From NCBI RefSeq assembly GCF_017565405.1, contig NZ_JAGEKR010000007.1, positions 62,001-126,000 of the forward strand: a DNA stretch of 64,000 nt, read 5' to 3'. A program made the translations under genes and the position numbers. The notes under the pieces were generated by a model. That model saw only the letters and a list, made by a program, of their open reading frames with translations. It was not told the origin of the DNA and ran no database searches. The number at the start of each line of letters is the position of its first letter. Positions within the stretch are counted from its first letter, which is position 1. The DNA is from Allobranchiibius sp. CTAmp26. GTDB lineage: Bacteria; Actinomycetota; Actinomycetes; Actinomycetales; Dermatophilaceae. Of the stretch, positions 27,428 to 36,275 are shown piece by piece.

Positions 27428-27865
27428 ATGGACACGGACGGCAAGTCACGCGATGAGCCACTGCGCATAGTGCTCTCTGAATTACGTTCATTCACAAGGA
27501 GATTGCGGCGCGAGTGGAGCATGAACGTGCCGGAGATCACGTTCGCGGAGGCCACCCTGATGTCCGCGGTCACCGCCAAGCCCCACCCGACGGCGGTCGA
27601 TGTGGCGGCCGACCTGCAGATCGACAAGTCCACCGCGAGCCGCCAGATCTCCGTCCTCGAGCAGCGCGGGCTCATCGAGCGGCAAGCCGCTCCCGGTGAA
27701 CGCCGGGCGCAATGGCTCCGGTTGACCGCCGAGGGCGACCGCATCCTGCAGGAGTCGGACACCGTGCGGATCGCGGCGATCAACGAGCGGGTCGCGGACT
27801 GGACGGATGCCGAGGTGACGCAGTTCGCCGACCTGCTGCGCCGATTCAACGCGCGCCCCAGCTGA
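27428..27865 (+). CDS. MarR-family transcriptional regulator
   Basis: 145 residues with the winged helix-turn-helix: TAVDVAADLQIDKSTASRQI, then LEQRGLIERQAAPGERRAQ (wing with the conserved basic tip). N- and C-terminal helices form the dimer interface. No ribosome site precedes the ATG, and the -10 ends 7 nt upstream, consistent with leaderless translation. It probably represses itself and the divergent membrane protein; its ligand is unknown. Confidence 0.88.
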   Translation: MDTDGKSRDEPLRIVLSELRSFTRRLRREWSMNVPEITFAEATLMSAVTAKPHPTAVDVAADLQIDKSTASRQISVLEQRGLIERQAAPGERRAQWLRLTAEGDRILQESDTVRIAAINERVADWTDAEVTQFADLLRRFNARPS

Positions 27866-27998
27866 CCGTCAGCATCAGCGATCTGAGGGTGGTTGGGGCG
27901 TGTGGATAACCCCCTGAAATCCCATCTCTAGCATGGGGGATGTGGATAACTCAGGTTCGAATAGTCCACGCCCACAGTGGTATTCGTCGGATTTACCG

Positions 27999-28027
27999 TT
28001 GCAGCTTGGTTCGAACACGCGTATGAT
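27999..28027 (+). promoter_or_regulatory. LexA/SOS-like promoter of the second DUF222-HNH gene
   Basis: TTGCAG (27999-28004), 17 bp, TATGAT (28022-28027), with TCGAAC-ACGC-GTATGA (28011-28026) laid over the spacer and -10. The left half-site is perfect for the SOS box; the right has two mismatches. The layout matches the copy at 1182-1210. A further TTCGAA half-site lies at 27956. Confidence 0.6.
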
Positions 28028-28072
28028 ACAAGCTATAAGGACGAACCAGGGATCAGCAGCCGAGGAGGGGCC

Positions 28073-29422
28073 ATGGCGCAGTCTACGAGCGACCTGCAGG
28101 CACCCGCCGCGCCGGGCACGGGTGCCCGGTTGATGGGTCTGCTGGGCGAGTTCAAGACCGCGTTGGATGAGTGGCCCGGTGCGCTGTACCAACTGGATGA
28201 GACCGAGCTTGGCGAGGTCGTCGGGTCGATGCTGCAGATCGGAACACGGGGAGAGAACGTTGCCGCCCTGGCCACCGCCGACGCGTTGAGCCGGGGCACG
28301 GTCGCCAATTCCACTGCGACCGGTGCACCGGCCTGGGTCGCCCGCCAGGCTGCCGGTGTCGATCCCGTGGTGGTGCGCCGGGTTGGGACCGTCGGGGTCG
28401 ACTGTGCCGATCCGCGAAATCAGGTCGTAGCCGAGGCGTTGGCGACCGGGTCCGCGACCGTGCCGGTGGCGGCGGTCGCTCTGCGGGAGGTTCCCCGGAT
28501 CCTCCCGCAGCTGCCGACCGCGGACCGGGAGGACCTGCTGGGGCGGTACCTGTCGCTGAGCAGTTTCGGACCCCGCGCCCTACGCGAGCTCAGCACCCGG
28601 ATCCGCGGTGAGTACGCCCCCGAACACCTCGTGCGGGACGAGGAACGCCAGCAGGACTGCGAATCGGTGTACTGGGCCGACCTACCCAGTGGGTTGACCC
28701 GGTTCGTCGCGGAACTGTCCGGCGGGCACGCCGCCGTCGTCAAACACGCCCTGCGCGCCCTGTCCGCACCGGCACCACAGCCCTGCCCGACGGACACCGA
28801 CGGCCCCAACACTAGTGCGACCGAGCGGGATACCCGCACTCCGGCCAAACGCCGCGCGGACGCCTTGGTGCGTCTGGTCGACACCGCAGCAGGGGTCCTG
28901 GACGGCACTGCACCGCGGCCGGTGGGTGAGTTCGGTGGGACCGCGAAGATCCTGGTCACCCTGGACTACCAGACCCTGACCGACCAACTCACCCAGGCGG
29001 GATACCTCCCCGGGATCGGCCGCACCACCGACGGGGACCACCTCGACGCCGCCACCCTGCGGCGGTTGGCCTGCGACGCCGACCTCATCCCCGCCGTCCT
29101 TGGTGGAGACTCTGAACCCTTGGACGTCGGCCGCGCCAAACGCTTGTTCACCGGCGGCCTGCGCACCGCGATCATCCACCGAGACCAGCACTGCACCTTC
29201 CCCGGCTGCGACCGACCACCCGACTGGTGCGACGCCCACCATGTGACGCCATGGTGGGCCGGCGGCAAGACCAATCTCCAGAACGCAGCACTGCTCTGCG
29301 CACGCCACCACACCATCGTGCACCGCGACCTGCTCACCGCCACCGTCACCAACGCCGGCGTCACCTGGGACCTCACACCCGGACTCATGCCCGCACGACC
29401 CGGCCAGAACCCAGCAGCATGA
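28073..29422 (+). CDS. DUF222 / 13E12-family protein with HNH endonuclease domain
   Basis: 449 residues. DUF222 spans about 25-340; the HNH domain at about 370-430 is intact: DQHCTFPGCDRPPDWCDAHH followed by WWAGGKTNLQNAALLCARHH, with zinc-type Cys pairs and the catalytic His. GAGGAGGGG precedes ATG 28073. It is a paralog of the gene at the left edge, about 28 kb away and inverted. Such genes occur in many copies in actinobacteria. An SOS-like box upstream suggests expression after DNA damage; whether it is a nuclease in vivo is not shown by sequence. Confidence 0.92.
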   Translation: MAQSTSDLQAPAAPGTGARLMGLLGEFKTALDEWPGALYQLDETELGEVVGSMLQIGTRGENVAALATADALSRGTVANSTATGAPAWVARQAAGVDPVVVRRVGTVGVDCADPRNQVVAEALATGSATVPVAAVALREVPRILPQLPTADREDLLGRYLSLSSFGPRALRELSTRIRGEYAPEHLVRDEERQQDCESVYWADLPSGLTRFVAELSGGHAAVVKHALRALSAPAPQPCPTDTDGPNTSATERDTRTPAKRRADALVRLVDTAAGVLDGTAPRPVGEFGGTAKILVTLDYQTLTDQLTQAGYLPGIGRTTDGDHLDAATLRRLACDADLIPAVLGGDSEPLDVGRAKRLFTGGLRTAIIHRDQHCTFPGCDRPPDWCDAHHVTPWWAGGKTNLQNAALLCARHHTIVHRDLLTATVTNAGVTWDLTPGLMPARPGQNPAA

Positions 29423-29472
29423 CCGGGCAGCGCCGCCGGACCGAACGACCCACCGCGGCGGCCACACCGGCA

Positions 29473-30330
29473 CTAGACGGCGTCGCCCTCCGGCACCGTA
29501 CGACCCACCGGGAGGTCGTGCACGGTGGCAACGTCGCCGGACTCGCCGGCTTGCACGTCGTGACGGCTCGCCGCGAGGTAGGCGACCAGCCCGATGATGA
29601 GCAGCGTGAGGACCCCGGTGACGACGCCGTCGCCGTACCCCAGGCCCGCACCGAACGAATGCGGCTTGCCGAACCAGTCGGCGAACGACGCCCCGAGCGG
29701 TCGGGTGAGGACGTACGCCGTCCAGAACGCCGCGATGGCGCCCAGGCCGAGGCGCCACGCGAGCAGCACCAAGAGGATCCCGGCCCCGAACAGCAGACCC
29801 GAGGCGAAGAAGCCGAGGTGCATCGTGGTCGCGGTCAGGTCACCGGCGGCCGTGCCGAGGGCGAAGGTGAGGAGCACGGTGACCCAGTAGTACGTCTCAC
29901 GCCGCTTGGTCGTGATGCTGTGGATGGACAGGGTGCCCTCACTGCGGTGCCACCGGTGGAAGACGACGGCGAGCGCCACTGCGTAGACCACCGTGGTCAC
30001 GGTGTAGGGCAGCGCCAGGACGATGTGCAGGCCGTCCGCGACCATGGTGCCGAACAACGCGACCATGGCGACCGCGAACCAGTACGTCCACGCGCGGTAG
30101 CGGGTGCTGCGCAGCTGCAGGCGCATGCCGAGCACGAAACCGCCGATGCCCAGCAGACCCGCCAGGACGATGCTGATGCCGCCGAGCCAGTCCGCCGCGG
30201 CCTCCCCCATCCCGGTGGTGAGCACCTTCACGACCCAGAAGAGGGCAGTGATCTCGGGGACCTTCGCGGCGACCGGATCGGGTCTCCACGAGGCCGACTT
30301 CAGGCGAGGGCTGCGGTGGGGTGAAGGCAC
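29473..30330 (-). CDS. COG4705/DUF347 membrane protein
   Basis: 285 residues with about seven or eight membrane helices. It starts with the DUF347-repeat pattern KVPEITALFWVVKVLTTGMG and repeats it (TYYWVTVLLTFALGTAAGDL; TAYVLTRPLGASFADWFGK). The family is uncharacterised, with a possible metal-transport role. Start GTG 30330 is tentative because there is no clear ribosome site. Located 44 nt after the FetB-like gene on the same strand. Confidence 0.78.
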   Translation of the reverse strand: MPSPHRSPRLKSASWRPDPVAAKVPEITALFWVVKVLTTGMGEAAADWLGGISIVLAGLLGIGGFVLGMRLQLRSTRYRAWTYWFAVAMVALFGTMVADGLHIVLALPYTVTTVVYAVALAVVFHRWHRSEGTLSIHSITTKRRETYYWVTVLLTFALGTAAGDLTATTMHLGFFASGLLFGAGILLVLLAWRLGLGAIAAFWTAYVLTRPLGASFADWFGKPHSFGAGLGYGDGVVTGVLTLLIIGLVAYLAASRHDVQAGESGDVATVHDLPVGRTVPEGDAV

Positions 30331-30374
30331 CCGCGCAAGGTAAGCGGCGTCGACTGAGAGATCGCTGGACGCGC

Positions 30375-31169
30375 TCAGTCGTGCGGGGCCACCGGCAGCA
30401 CCTCCGGGGCGCCGATCAGCCAGGCGAGCAGGGTGGCGGTGATGGACTGCGCGCACAGCAGACCGACCAGCACGACGATCTGGAAACGGGCGGCACTCTC
30501 GGCACTGGCTCCCCCGAGCAGGGCGCCGACGAATGCACCGGGCAGCGTCACCAGACCCACGGTGCGGGTCTGGTCCAGCGCCGGCACCAGGGCCTCGTAC
30601 ACCGAGGTACGCGCGACGTCCCGCGCCGCCTGCCGTGGGGTCGCGCCGATCGACAGCCACGCCTCCACCTCGTCGCGGCGCTCGTGCAGTCCGCGGACGA
30701 ACCTGCGTCCGGTGAGGGTCGCGACGGTCATGGCGCCGCCGATCACGATCCCGCAGACGGCGACCAGCGTGCGGACGTCGCGGGTGAGCGTCGGCATGCC
30801 GACGATGATCGCTACCGTCACCGACACCCCGGCGCCGATCGAGACCACGACCGCGCGCATCGCGTTCAACTGGCCCCGCAGGCGGCGCCCGGCCGTCCAG
30901 CACGCGACCGTGAACATCACCGCGACCACCGCGATCACCGTGACCGGCGCCGCGAAGACTCCGCGCAGCGCGAGCGCGATGAGGGTGAGCTGCACCACCG
31001 CCCGCAGCGACGCGGTCAGCACGCCGCGCACGTGCGGGATCGCGGCCCGCCGCAGCACCACGCACGCGAGGGACAGCAGCAGAATCAGGCCGACCGCGAG
31101 TCGGCCGTACTCGTGGACGTAGGAGGACGGCGTACCCACAGCCAGGTACGGGAGTCTCTGCAGAGTCAT
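30375..31169 (-). CDS. fetB: FetB/UPF0014-type ABC transporter permease
   Basis: 264 residues with about seven helices and the UPF0014 signature VTLPGAFVGALLGGAS followed by ARFQIVVLVG. In E. coli FetB works with the ATPase FetA in iron export and peroxide resistance. No ATPase gene is adjacent here, which is unusual, as fetAB are normally paired. ATG 31169 is 48 nt from the divergent histidine kinase gene. Confidence 0.8.
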   Translation of the reverse strand: MTLQRLPYLAVGTPSSYVHEYGRLAVGLILLLSLACVVLRRAAIPHVRGVLTASLRAVVQLTLIALALRGVFAAPVTVIAVVAVMFTVACWTAGRRLRGQLNAMRAVVVSIGAGVSVTVAIIVGMPTLTRDVRTLVAVCGIVIGGAMTVATLTGRRFVRGLHERRDEVEAWLSIGATPRQAARDVARTSVYEALVPALDQTRTVGLVTLPGAFVGALLGGASAESAARFQIVVLVGLLCAQSITATLLAWLIGAPEVLPVAPHD

Positions 31170-31216
31170 GCGGCGATCTCAGCCGATGCGCAGGCGTACC
31201 GGGCGAAGATGGTCCG

Positions 31217-32581
31217 GTGATCCGGTTCCCGCGTGGCATCCGCAGCCGCCTGACGATCCTGGCGGCGGTCGTCACCGCGCTGCCGCTGCTGCTCGGTGTC
31301 CTGGTGGTGGCCAACCTGCTGCAGCGGTCCCTGACCGCCAACCTGCAGCGCACCACCGAGCACACCGCCACCGCCGTCGCCACGGCCGTCGCCGCCTCGG
31401 GTCCGACCGGCCTCGCCCACGTCACCTCGAGCGTCAGCCCGGGCACGACGGTGCATGTCTTCGCCGCCGGCGGCCGGGTGGCCGCGGAGTATCCGCGGGA
31501 GAGCCGCTGGACCGGCAGGGTGACCCAGGACGACGCCACCCTGGTGCGGGGGAACAAGGGTTACTGGCTGCCGGGAGACCTCGACCGACCGCTCAGCGTC
31601 CAGGTCCGCACGACGTACGCGGGTCAGCAGTTCGCGATCCTGGTCCAGGCCTCGCAGGAGGCCCAGCACGAGGCGGTGAGCGAGGCGGCCAAGGTCGTGC
31701 TGGCGTGCATCCCGTTCCTGGTCGGCGGCGCAGCCGCGCTGGCGTGGGTGCTGACCGGTCGGACCCTGCGGCCGGTCGAGGCGATCCGGCGCCAGGCCGA
31801 GCGCATCACCTCCCGCAACCTGGACGAACGCCTGCCCGTCGGCCCGGGACGGGACGAGGTCGCGACGTTGGCCATAACGATGAACGAGATGCTGCACCGG
31901 CTCTACACGGCGCAGGAGTCCCAGCAGCGGTTCGTCGCGGACGCCAGTCACGAGTTGCGCTCCCCCGTCGCGACGCTGCAGGCCGCCCTGGAGATCGCCG
32001 CCACCGACGGCCACCCGATCTCGGCAGAGAACGCCGGTCTGATGCGCAGCGAGACCAACCGGCTGCAGGAAATGATCGACGGCCTGCTGCTCCTCACCCG
32101 CAGCGACAACAGGGGCCTGGTGCTGCGCGAACGCGACGTCGATCTGGACGACATCGCGTTCCACCACACCACGAGGCTGGCTTCGACCTCCGGGCTCACG
32201 GTGGAGGCGCGGCTCGCGCCTGCGCGATTGGTGGGTGATCCTGAGCGGCTGGACCAGGTCGTGCGCAACCTGACCGACAACGCGGCTCGGCACGCCCGCT
32301 CCTGGGTGCAGGTGAGCACGGCGGATGCCGAGGACCACGTGCTGCTGACCGTGGGCGACGACGGCGGGGGCATCGCCGAGCAGGACCGCGCTCGGGTCTT
32401 CGAGCGCTTCGTCCGGCTGGACGAGAGCCGCACCCGCGAGGTGGGCGGTTCCGGGCTGGGGCTCGCGATCGTCCGGGAGATCGTGCGCGCGCACGGCGGC
32501 ACCGTGCAGGTGGATCGCAGTGCGCGCGGCGGGGCGCAGTTCACCGTGTCGTTGCCCTATACGTCGGCCACGAGGCGGTAG
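31217..32581 (+). CDS. Sensor histidine kinase
   Basis: 454 residues: helix 1 (about 11-33), outer sensor domain (34-155), helix 2 (about 160-180), HAMP (181-233), HisKA with phospho-acceptor His245 in ADASHELRSP, and HATPase_c with N box NLTDNAARHA, G1 box VGDDGGGI and G2 box GGSGLGLAIV. GTG start. Its response regulator is encoded on the opposite strand and the two 3' ends overlap by 25 bp. Signal unknown. Confidence 0.92.
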   Translation: MIRFPRGIRSRLTILAAVVTALPLLLGVLVVANLLQRSLTANLQRTTEHTATAVATAVAASGPTGLAHVTSSVSPGTTVHVFAAGGRVAAEYPRESRWTGRVTQDDATLVRGNKGYWLPGDLDRPLSVQVRTTYAGQQFAILVQASQEAQHEAVSEAAKVVLACIPFLVGGAAALAWVLTGRTLRPVEAIRRQAERITSRNLDERLPVGPGRDEVATLAITMNEMLHRLYTAQESQQRFVADASHELRSPVATLQAALEIAATDGHPISAENAGLMRSETNRLQEMIDGLLLLTRSDNRGLVLRERDVDLDDIAFHHTTRLASTSGLTVEARLAPARLVGDPERLDQVVRNLTDNAARHARSWVQVSTADAEDHVLLTVGDDGGGIAEQDRARVFERFVRLDESRTREVGGSGLGLAIVREIVRAHGGTVQVDRSARGGAQFTVSLPYTSATRR

Positions 32582-33246
32582 CCGACGCCGCGCACCGTCT
32601 CCAGGGTGCGCAGGTCGAACGGCGTGTCGATCTTGCGACGCAGGTAGCCGATGTAGACCTCGACGATGTTGCCGTGGTCGGCCAGCGGCAGATCCCACAC
32701 ATCGTCCAGGATCTGCGACTTGGTGAGCAGCTGCCCCGGATGCCGCATGAAGAACTCCAGGAGCGCGAACTCCCTCGGTGTCAGGTCGATCTCGCTGTCC
32801 GCGCGGTGCACCCGGTGCTGCGCCGAGTCCAGCCGCAGGCCGCCGACCCGCAGCGGCGCGTCCACGCCGGCTCCGCTGCGGCGGGCCAGCGCCCGGAGCC
32901 GCGCGATGAGCACGACGAAGCTGAACGGCTTGGTCAGGTAGTCGTCGGCCCCGAGCTCGAACGCGTCCGACTGATCCCATTCGCCGTCCTTGGCGGTCAG
33001 CATCAGGATCGGCGTCTGGGAATCGTGTTCGCGGACCGCCTTCACCACGTCGTACCCGTTGAGCCCGGGCATCATGATGTCCAGGACGATCACGTCGTAC
33101 GCCGTCTCCCTCGCGCGCCAGACCGCGTCGCGTCCGTCGTGGACGGTGTCCACGCTGAAGCCGCGCTCGCGCAGGCCGTTGGTGACGACGGTGGCGAGGC
33201 TCTGTTCGTCCTCGGCGAGCAGCACATGGAGGTGGGGCACGGTCAC
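32557..33246 (-). CDS. OmpR/PhoB-family response regulator
   Basis: 229 residues. The receiver domain has the acidic pair in LLAEDE, phospho-acceptor Asp56 in VLDIMMPG and Lys in YLTKPF. The winged-helix DNA-binding domain has LTPREFALLEFFMRH and VEVYIGYLRRKID. Start GTG 33246 makes a GTGA overlap with the stop of the PAP2 gene, so it is translated from the phosphatase transcript. The presumed kinase partner converges on it tail to tail. Confidence 0.92.
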   Translation of the reverse strand: MTVPHLHVLLAEDEQSLATVVTNGLRERGFSVDTVHDGRDAVWRARETAYDVIVLDIMMPGLNGYDVVKAVREHDSQTPILMLTAKDGEWDQSDAFELGADDYLTKPFSFVVLIARLRALARRSGAGVDAPLRVGGLRLDSAQHRVHRADSEIDLTPREFALLEFFMRHPGQLLTKSQILDDVWDLPLADHGNIVEVYIGYLRRKIDTPFDLRTLETVRGVGYRLVADV

Positions 33247-33968
33247 ATCCTGGACCCATGCGGCAGCCGGGCGTCGTCGAACCTGCCGCGGACCCGATGT
33301 TCGATCGGCCGCAGGAGTCCGCCGGCGACCAGAACGGCACCACCGGCGATGAGCGGTGACCCCACCACGTCCCCCAGGTAGTGCGCACCCAGCAACAGCC
33401 TGGTCAACGCCACCAGCACGATGACCGGCACACCCACCAGCAGCACCCACGACCGCACGGCGCGGTTGCCGCGCAGGGCGACGGCGGCACCCACGACGAT
33501 GCCGGCGGCGAGCGCGGTATGCCCGCTGGGGAAGCTGTCGGCGCCGTGCTCGACGATCAGGGCGTGGATGGGACCCGTCGGCGGTCGGTGCCGGTGGAAG
33601 ACCACCTTGCACACCGTGACCGAGAACCACCCGATGATCGCCAGACCCAGGAACCACGCGGCGGTGCCGCGATCGGTCAGTCGCCACAGCACGGCCGCGA
33701 GCGCCAACAGCAGGAACGGCCCCACCAGGGGCGAACCGACGACGTCCACGAGACGTGCGAGCCCCACCCCGACGACGTTGCGGTGCTGAGACAGATCCAC
33801 GTCCAAGGCGTACTCGCCGGTGTGCCGCGCACCCGTCGACGTCACCCAGACGCCGATCAGCAGACCCACCGCCACCATCGACGATCCCCATGCCAGGAGC
33901 CTGCGGTCGACCGGCTCCTGCGGTGCGGGGCCGGACGCTCGACGGGTCGGGACGGGAAGCAACACCAT
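33243..33968 (-). CDS. PAP2-superfamily membrane phosphatase
   Basis: 241 residues with about six membrane helices. All three PAP2 motifs are present: KVVFHRHRP, SFPSGHTA and RLLLGAHYLGD. Such enzymes dephosphorylate lipid phosphates such as undecaprenyl pyrophosphate or phosphatidic acid on the outer side of the membrane. ATG 33968 lies just inside a longer open frame whose upstream part looks non-coding. Coupled to the response regulator, hinting at control of envelope lipid phosphate metabolism. Confidence 0.88.
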   Translation of the reverse strand: MVLLPVPTRRASGPAPQEPVDRRLLAWGSSMVAVGLLIGVWVTSTGARHTGEYALDVDLSQHRNVVGVGLARLVDVVGSPLVGPFLLLALAAVLWRLTDRGTAAWFLGLAIIGWFSVTVCKVVFHRHRPPTGPIHALIVEHGADSFPSGHTALAAGIVVGAAVALRGNRAVRSWVLLVGVPVIVLVALTRLLLGAHYLGDVVGSPLIAGGAVLVAGGLLRPIEHRVRGRFDDARLPHGSRM

Positions 33969-34056
33969 GACAGGTTGCCCCGCCGTCCCTGTGGCAGGGC
34001 TGAGCAGCAGCTGACGACGGAGCGCCGACGATCCTCCGGCCAGGCCCACGCGCGGG

Positions 34057-34827
34057 TCAGGAGGGACGCAGCTGTTCCTGGTCGAGGGTGCCGTCGATGA
34101 TCTCGATCGCGACGTTCGACAGCGGGCGCCCGGTGCGGCGGGCATAGGTACGCATCGCGGCGAACGCGTCGGGCACCGCCACGTCATGGTGTGCGGCGAG
34201 CATGCCCTTGGCCTGCTCGATCACCACACGACTGTTGAGAGCTCCCTGGAGCTGCTCGGCCAGGACCTGCTGCTGCTGCACGGCGCGTTCCTGCAGCAGG
34301 CCGATGGTGGCGATGTCGGCAAGGCCTTGGCTGAGCTCGATGTCCCCCTCGGACAGCTTCCCTAGGCGGACCAGGAACAGGTTCATGGCGCCGATCACCT
34401 CGTCGCGCAGGCGCATCGGGATGGCATGCACGGTGCTGAAATTGCCGGCGCGGACGGCGGGGCCGAAAGCCGGCCACCGTTGCTCGGCGGTGTCCAGATC
34501 GACGTTCACCACCGCGACGCCCTGGTGATAGGCGTCCAGGCACGGCCCTTGGTGGTGCTGCAGTTCGAACAGTTCCAGCGTGCGCGTCTCCTCCGACGAC
34601 GCCGCGAGCAAGTGCAACTCACCCCGCTGATCGGCCAGCATCAGCCCGGCGGCATCCGCGTCGAGGAGTTCCACGCTGGTCGCCGCCAGCGTGTGCAGGA
34701 AGTCGATGACGTCGAAGTCGGCTACCAGCGTGTCGGCAAGTTCGACGAAGGCCTGCAGGAGGCGCTGCTGGGTCACCATGGTGGACGGCCTTTCGTGCGG
34801 GGTGCTCGGTTCGATGATCCCACTCAT
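34057..34827 (-). CDS. GAF-ANTAR regulatory protein
   Basis: 256 residues. A GAF sensor domain (about 25-170, with QHHQGPCLDAYHQG typical of this group) is followed by an ANTAR RNA-binding domain (about 185-245: NSRVVIEQAKGMLAA, then AFAAMRTYARRTGRPLSNVA). ANTAR proteins act on nascent mRNA to prevent termination. The ATG overlaps the stop of the second GAF-ANTAR gene by 4 nt (ATGA), so both form one operon. An internal ATG at 34779 is also possible. Confidence 0.9.
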   Translation of the reverse strand: MSGIIEPSTPHERPSTMVTQQRLLQAFVELADTLVADFDVIDFLHTLAATSVELLDADAAGLMLADQRGELHLLAASSEETRTLELFELQHHQGPCLDAYHQGVAVVNVDLDTAEQRWPAFGPAVRAGNFSTVHAIPMRLRDEVIGAMNLFLVRLGKLSEGDIELSQGLADIATIGLLQERAVQQQQVLAEQLQGALNSRVVIEQAKGMLAAHHDVAVPDAFAAMRTYARRTGRPLSNVAIEIIDGTLDQEQLRPS

Positions 34828-35537
34828 TTCTGCTCGCTATCGGGATGGAAGCGAAGATTTCCTGAGACGACGTCCCGCGCGACGGCCACGATGCCGCGGC
34901 CGTCCGAAAATGCCCGGGCGCGCAGCAGCAGCAGCGCCTCGGCGAGTCCGACGGCGGCCTGGACAGCGATCATCCCGGTGGCCTGATGCACCTCGGGCCG
35001 GTCGTGTTGCGGCAGCAACAGATCGGGGTGCAGCGCCCCGTCGACCGGCATCTGACCTTGCAGATACAACAGGACCCTGGTCGCTGCATCGCTGAACGCG
35101 AGCGCGTCCCGGAACACCTGCGGGCTCAGGGTGCCGGGGACGTCCCGATAGAGATCCAGTACGCCGAGCCGGATCGCGCCCACCTGCAGCGGAAAGGCGA
35201 AGACCGCCTCGATCCCGGCCTGCAGAGCGGCGGGCGCGAAGGCCGGCCACCGCGGACCGCCCGTCTCGCGCAACTCCGGATGCAGGACCGGGCGACCCCC
35301 GGACGATGCGTCGACGCACGGCCCTTCACCGAGATCGAACTGCAGGTCCTCCATGGTCTTGGCAAGCCCGTCGGACGCGGCCACCAGACCTTCGGGGCCG
35401 CGCTTGCTCATGAGGGCCAGCCCGACGCCCGTCACCGGGAGGGCTGCAGCGCAGGCAGCGCACAGCGCCTCGGGAAGAGTGCTGCTTCCGCGGTCGGCGG
35501 ACTCCAGATCCCGCAGGATGCGCTGCACCCTGTCCAT
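34824..35537 (-). CDS. Second GAF-ANTAR regulatory protein
   Basis: 237 residues, same architecture as the next gene but clearly diverged. The GAF part has FDLGEGPCVDASSGG and PRWPAFAPAALQAGI; the C-terminal ANTAR-like part has PEVHQATGMIAVQAAVGLAEALLLLRARAFSDGR split over about 170-215. This ANTAR is shorter than its neighbour's. ATG 35537 (MDRVQRILRDL) is chosen over upstream codons, which are low-complexity Arg/Asp. First gene of the pair; divergent from the Asp23-sigma operon. Confidence 0.82.
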   Translation of the reverse strand: MDRVQRILRDLESADRGSSTLPEALCAACAAALPVTGVGLALMSKRGPEGLVAASDGLAKTMEDLQFDLGEGPCVDASSGGRPVLHPELRETGGPRWPAFAPAALQAGIEAVFAFPLQVGAIRLGVLDLYRDVPGTLSPQVFRDALAFSDAATRVLLYLQGQMPVDGALHPDLLLPQHDRPEVHQATGMIAVQAAVGLAEALLLLRARAFSDGRGIVAVARDVVSGNLRFHPDSEQK

Positions 35538-35945
35538 CGGTACCCCGTCCTGCTCGGCATCATCTCGGTCGAACCGACGCCAAGGTGCGGGGTCGTCTCT
35601 GTGCACGCAGCAGCCTAGTCCGCACGACCGTCGCCGCGGTCGTCCATCGCCACATCCATGAAGTCCACGAATTCGTGGGTGTGGCTGGTGAACCGTTGAC
35701 ACGCCGCGGGCGCGGTGCAACGGTTATTACGGACCACGAACACGTGGTTTCCTGCCCCGGACCCGGCAGCCGCCATAGAAAGGTGCGACGGGGGCGGGTT
35801 TTTGTTCTTTCCTTCGGTCGAGCCTCATTCACCGGCTCAGACTTCCTGCGCCGTCCTTCGACGGCCACGGCGGCTGCTGATCGACGAAGGATCCTCATGA
35901 TCACGCGCTCTTCGAGACGTCCGACGACCCGCGTCACCCCGCGTC
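35538..35945. other. Intergenic control region between GAF-ANTAR and Asp23-sigma operons
   Basis: 408 nt without a supportable gene. It must hold both divergent promoters. TTGACA at 35696-35701 is the best -35-like hexamer on the plus strand, but the region 17 nt later is a poor -10. I found no convincing SigB/SigF-type (GTTT...GGGTA) promoter by eye. A G/T-rich stretch occurs around 35785-35815. Confidence 0.5.
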
Positions 35946-36275
35946 ATGGGTAGCCAGACGCTCAGGCTCCGTGCGCGGCCCTCCCCCGTCGCGTCGCAGC
36001 GGGTCGAGGTCATCGCCCAGGCGGTGCTGGCCACGCCCGGTGTCCAGGCTCTGCACGCCGGCAAGGAACACGTCGTCACCTACCTCCCGACCCGGCAGGT
36101 GCGTGGCATCCGCGAGGCCGAGCACGGCTACGAGGTGCACGTGGTACTCGCCCGCGACTGCTCCCTGCTGATCACCGTCGAGGCCGTCCGTGCCGCGGTG
36201 CAAGCCGTGGCCCCGGGTCGTGTCGACGTGACCGTCGAGAACGTCGCCGCGAGGCGTCGGGCGAACTCGCGATGA
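35946..36275 (+). CDS. Asp23/Gls24-like envelope stress protein
   Basis: 109 residues with the small Asp23 pattern: VEVIAQAVLATPGVQALHAG, VVTYLPTRQVRGIR, then YEVHVVLARDCSLL and ending VDVTVENV. In actinobacteria such short Asp23-like proteins are often encoded in small groups with alternative sigma factors or membrane partners; their role is thought to be envelope stress. The stop overlaps the sigma factor start (ATGA), so the two are translated together. The ribosome site is weak. Confidence 0.7.
   Translation: MGSQTLRLRARPSPVASQRVEVIAQAVLATPGVQALHAGKEHVVTYLPTRQVRGIREAEHGYEVHVVLARDCSLLITVEAVRAAVQAVAPGRVDVTVENVAARRRANSR

Noticed and set aside
28073-29422. Prophage or insertion sequence
   Set aside because: No integrase, transposase, terminal repeats or phage genes around either DUF222-HNH gene.
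35837-36079. Minus-strand frame in the Asp23 upstream region
   Set aside because: Overlaps the Asp23-like gene and lacks a ribosome site or recognisable domain.
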